This document shows positions 63,430 to 64,000 of a DNA stretch of 64,000 bases, piece by piece; within the stretch, counting starts at the first letter, position 1, and each line of letters begins with the position of its first letter. The stretch covers positions 4,588,001 through 4,652,000 of the forward strand of contig NZ_JAOQNK010000001.1 of NCBI RefSeq assembly GCF_025961315.1. Direction: 5' to 3'. This DNA comes from Sphingobacterium kitahiroshimense. Lineage in GTDB: Bacteria; Bacteroidota; Bacteroidia; Sphingobacteriales; Sphingobacteriaceae. Under the pieces are notes generated by a model, which was given only the letters and a program-made list of their open reading frames with translations, ran no database searches and had not been told where the DNA came from. The position numbers and the translations under genes were made by a program.

Positions 63430-64000
63430 TTAAATTAAATGTTTCAATTGAACTAGCTCGCGCTCTTCAATGTATCTCCAACGACCTCTTGGTAAATCCT
63501 TTTTAGTCAAGTTAGCATATACAACACGGTCTAGTTTTACTACTTCATATCCTAACGATTCAAAAATACGTCTTACGATGCGATTTTTACCACTATGGAT
63601 CTGAACACCAACTTCTCTTTTACTTCCGCCAGTTACGTAGCTTAAATCATCAGGTTTTACAAAACCATCTTCCAGTTCAAGACCGAAAACAATTTTATTA
63701 AAATCACCTTGTGTTAAGCTTTTATTCAATTCTACGTTGTAGATTTTACTGATGTTATTTCGAGGGTGCGAAAGTTTTTCAGCTAAATTACCATCGTTTG
63801 TCATTAATAATAAACCAGTTGTATTTCTATCTAAACGACCTACTGGATAGATACGTTCTTTAGTAGCTTTTGAAACTAATTCCATTACTGTGTGACGCTC
63901 CTGAGGATCTTCGGTAGTAGTAATGTAATCTTTAGGTTTATTTAATAGGACATAAACCATTTTTTCACGTTTCAAACGCTCACCATTATATTTAACGTCG
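63430..64000 (-). CDS. rluB: RluB/RsuA-type rRNA pseudouridine synthase (5' end beyond the window)
   Basis: Isomerises a uridine in rRNA to pseudouridine. The visible 190 residues are the catalytic domain. The catalytic Asp is in VGRLDRNTTGLLLMTNDG, followed by KIYNVELNKSLTQGDF, and GKNRIVRRIFESLGYEV and LPRGRWRYIEERE near the end. The frame stays open through 64000 (VKYNGERLKREKMV before the apparent TTG start), which resembles the end of an S4 RNA-binding domain, so the real start lies outside the window. Assignment to RluB rather than RsuA or RluE is tentative. Confidence 0.88.
   Translation of the reverse strand, partial: DVKYNGERLKREKMVYVLLNKPKDYITTTEDPQERHTVMELVSKATKERIYPVGRLDRNTTGLLLMTNDGNLAEKLSHPRNNISKIYNVELNKSLTQGDFNKIVFGLELEDGFVKPDDLSYVTGGSKREVGVQIHSGKNRIVRRIFESLGYEVVKLDRVVYANLTKKDLPRGRWRYIEERELVQLKHLI

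Overview
The window looks like chromosomal DNA of a Sphingobacterium-like member of the Bacteroidota (family Sphingobacteriaceae). The reasons are: AT-rich DNA with Bacteroidota-type promoters (TTG/TTTG, a spacer of about 17-20 bases, then TAnnTTTG) and few Shine-Dalgarno sequences; a 16S rRNA 3' end of the form GGAAYACCTCC; a DUF2723 O-mannosyltransferase-like protein and plug-like M56-type repeats; and a serine palmitoyltransferase whose sequence is very close to the well-studied Sphingobacterium multivorum enzyme. It is mostly ordinary core genome, with no phage, IS element, CRISPR array or conjugative module visible.

Layout. 1-2.8 kb: tail of a protein with plug-like repeats and a GH20 hexosaminidase, separated by a bidirectional terminator. 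2.9-8.8 kb, minus strand: pth, the phosphate transporter pstSCAB preceded by a candidate Pho box, rplY and prs. 8.9-9.6 kb: two single tRNA-Gln genes, each with its own consensus promoter and terminator. 9.8-18.8 kb, plus strand: DUF2723 membrane glycosyltransferase, a GMC dehydrogenase with its Tat-lipoprotein partner, an amino acid permease, and pyrR-pyrB. 19.0-28.4 kb, plus strand: a long TPR protein, an outer-membrane barrel, an HU/SPOR protein, ExbB, ExbD, a TonB/TolA-like protein and folC, together a Tol-like envelope locus.

28.6-37.2 kb, minus strand: asparaginase, TatD, two tandem FKBP lipoproteins with a decayed fragment of nrnA between them, nrnA, and a membrane-anchored propeller protein. 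37.4-43.8 kb, plus strand: DUF423, priA, pcm, a membrane MutS-like ATPase and a thioesterase. 43.8-47.3 kb: a DUF779/aldehyde dehydrogenase operon facing an AraC regulator across a 21-bp-spaced direct repeat that looks like its operator, then smpB. 47.7-52.2 kb: a five-gene sphingolipid operon (spt, GNAT acyltransferase, NAD-dependent reductase, CDP-alcohol phosphotransferase, GtrA-like protein). 52.3-58.6 kb: an rRNA operon 16S-Ile-Ala-23S-5S with a long structured leader. 58.6-64 kb: sulfatase, a His-rich mini-lipoprotein, a LacI regulator, a radical SAM protein, a MazG-like protein and the truncated start of an RluB-type pseudouridine synthase.

The most promising multi-gene units are the sphingolipid operon, where the CDP-alcohol transferase and GtrA-like protein suggest head-group addition and translocation coupled to ceramide synthesis, and the TPR-barrel-SPOR-ExbBD-TolA locus, which looks like a divergent Tol/Ton envelope machine. 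Start codons were moved inward from the longest open frame wherever a promoter, signal peptide or family alignment favoured an internal ATG; these choices are stated for each gene. All identities are by-eye recognition without database searches.
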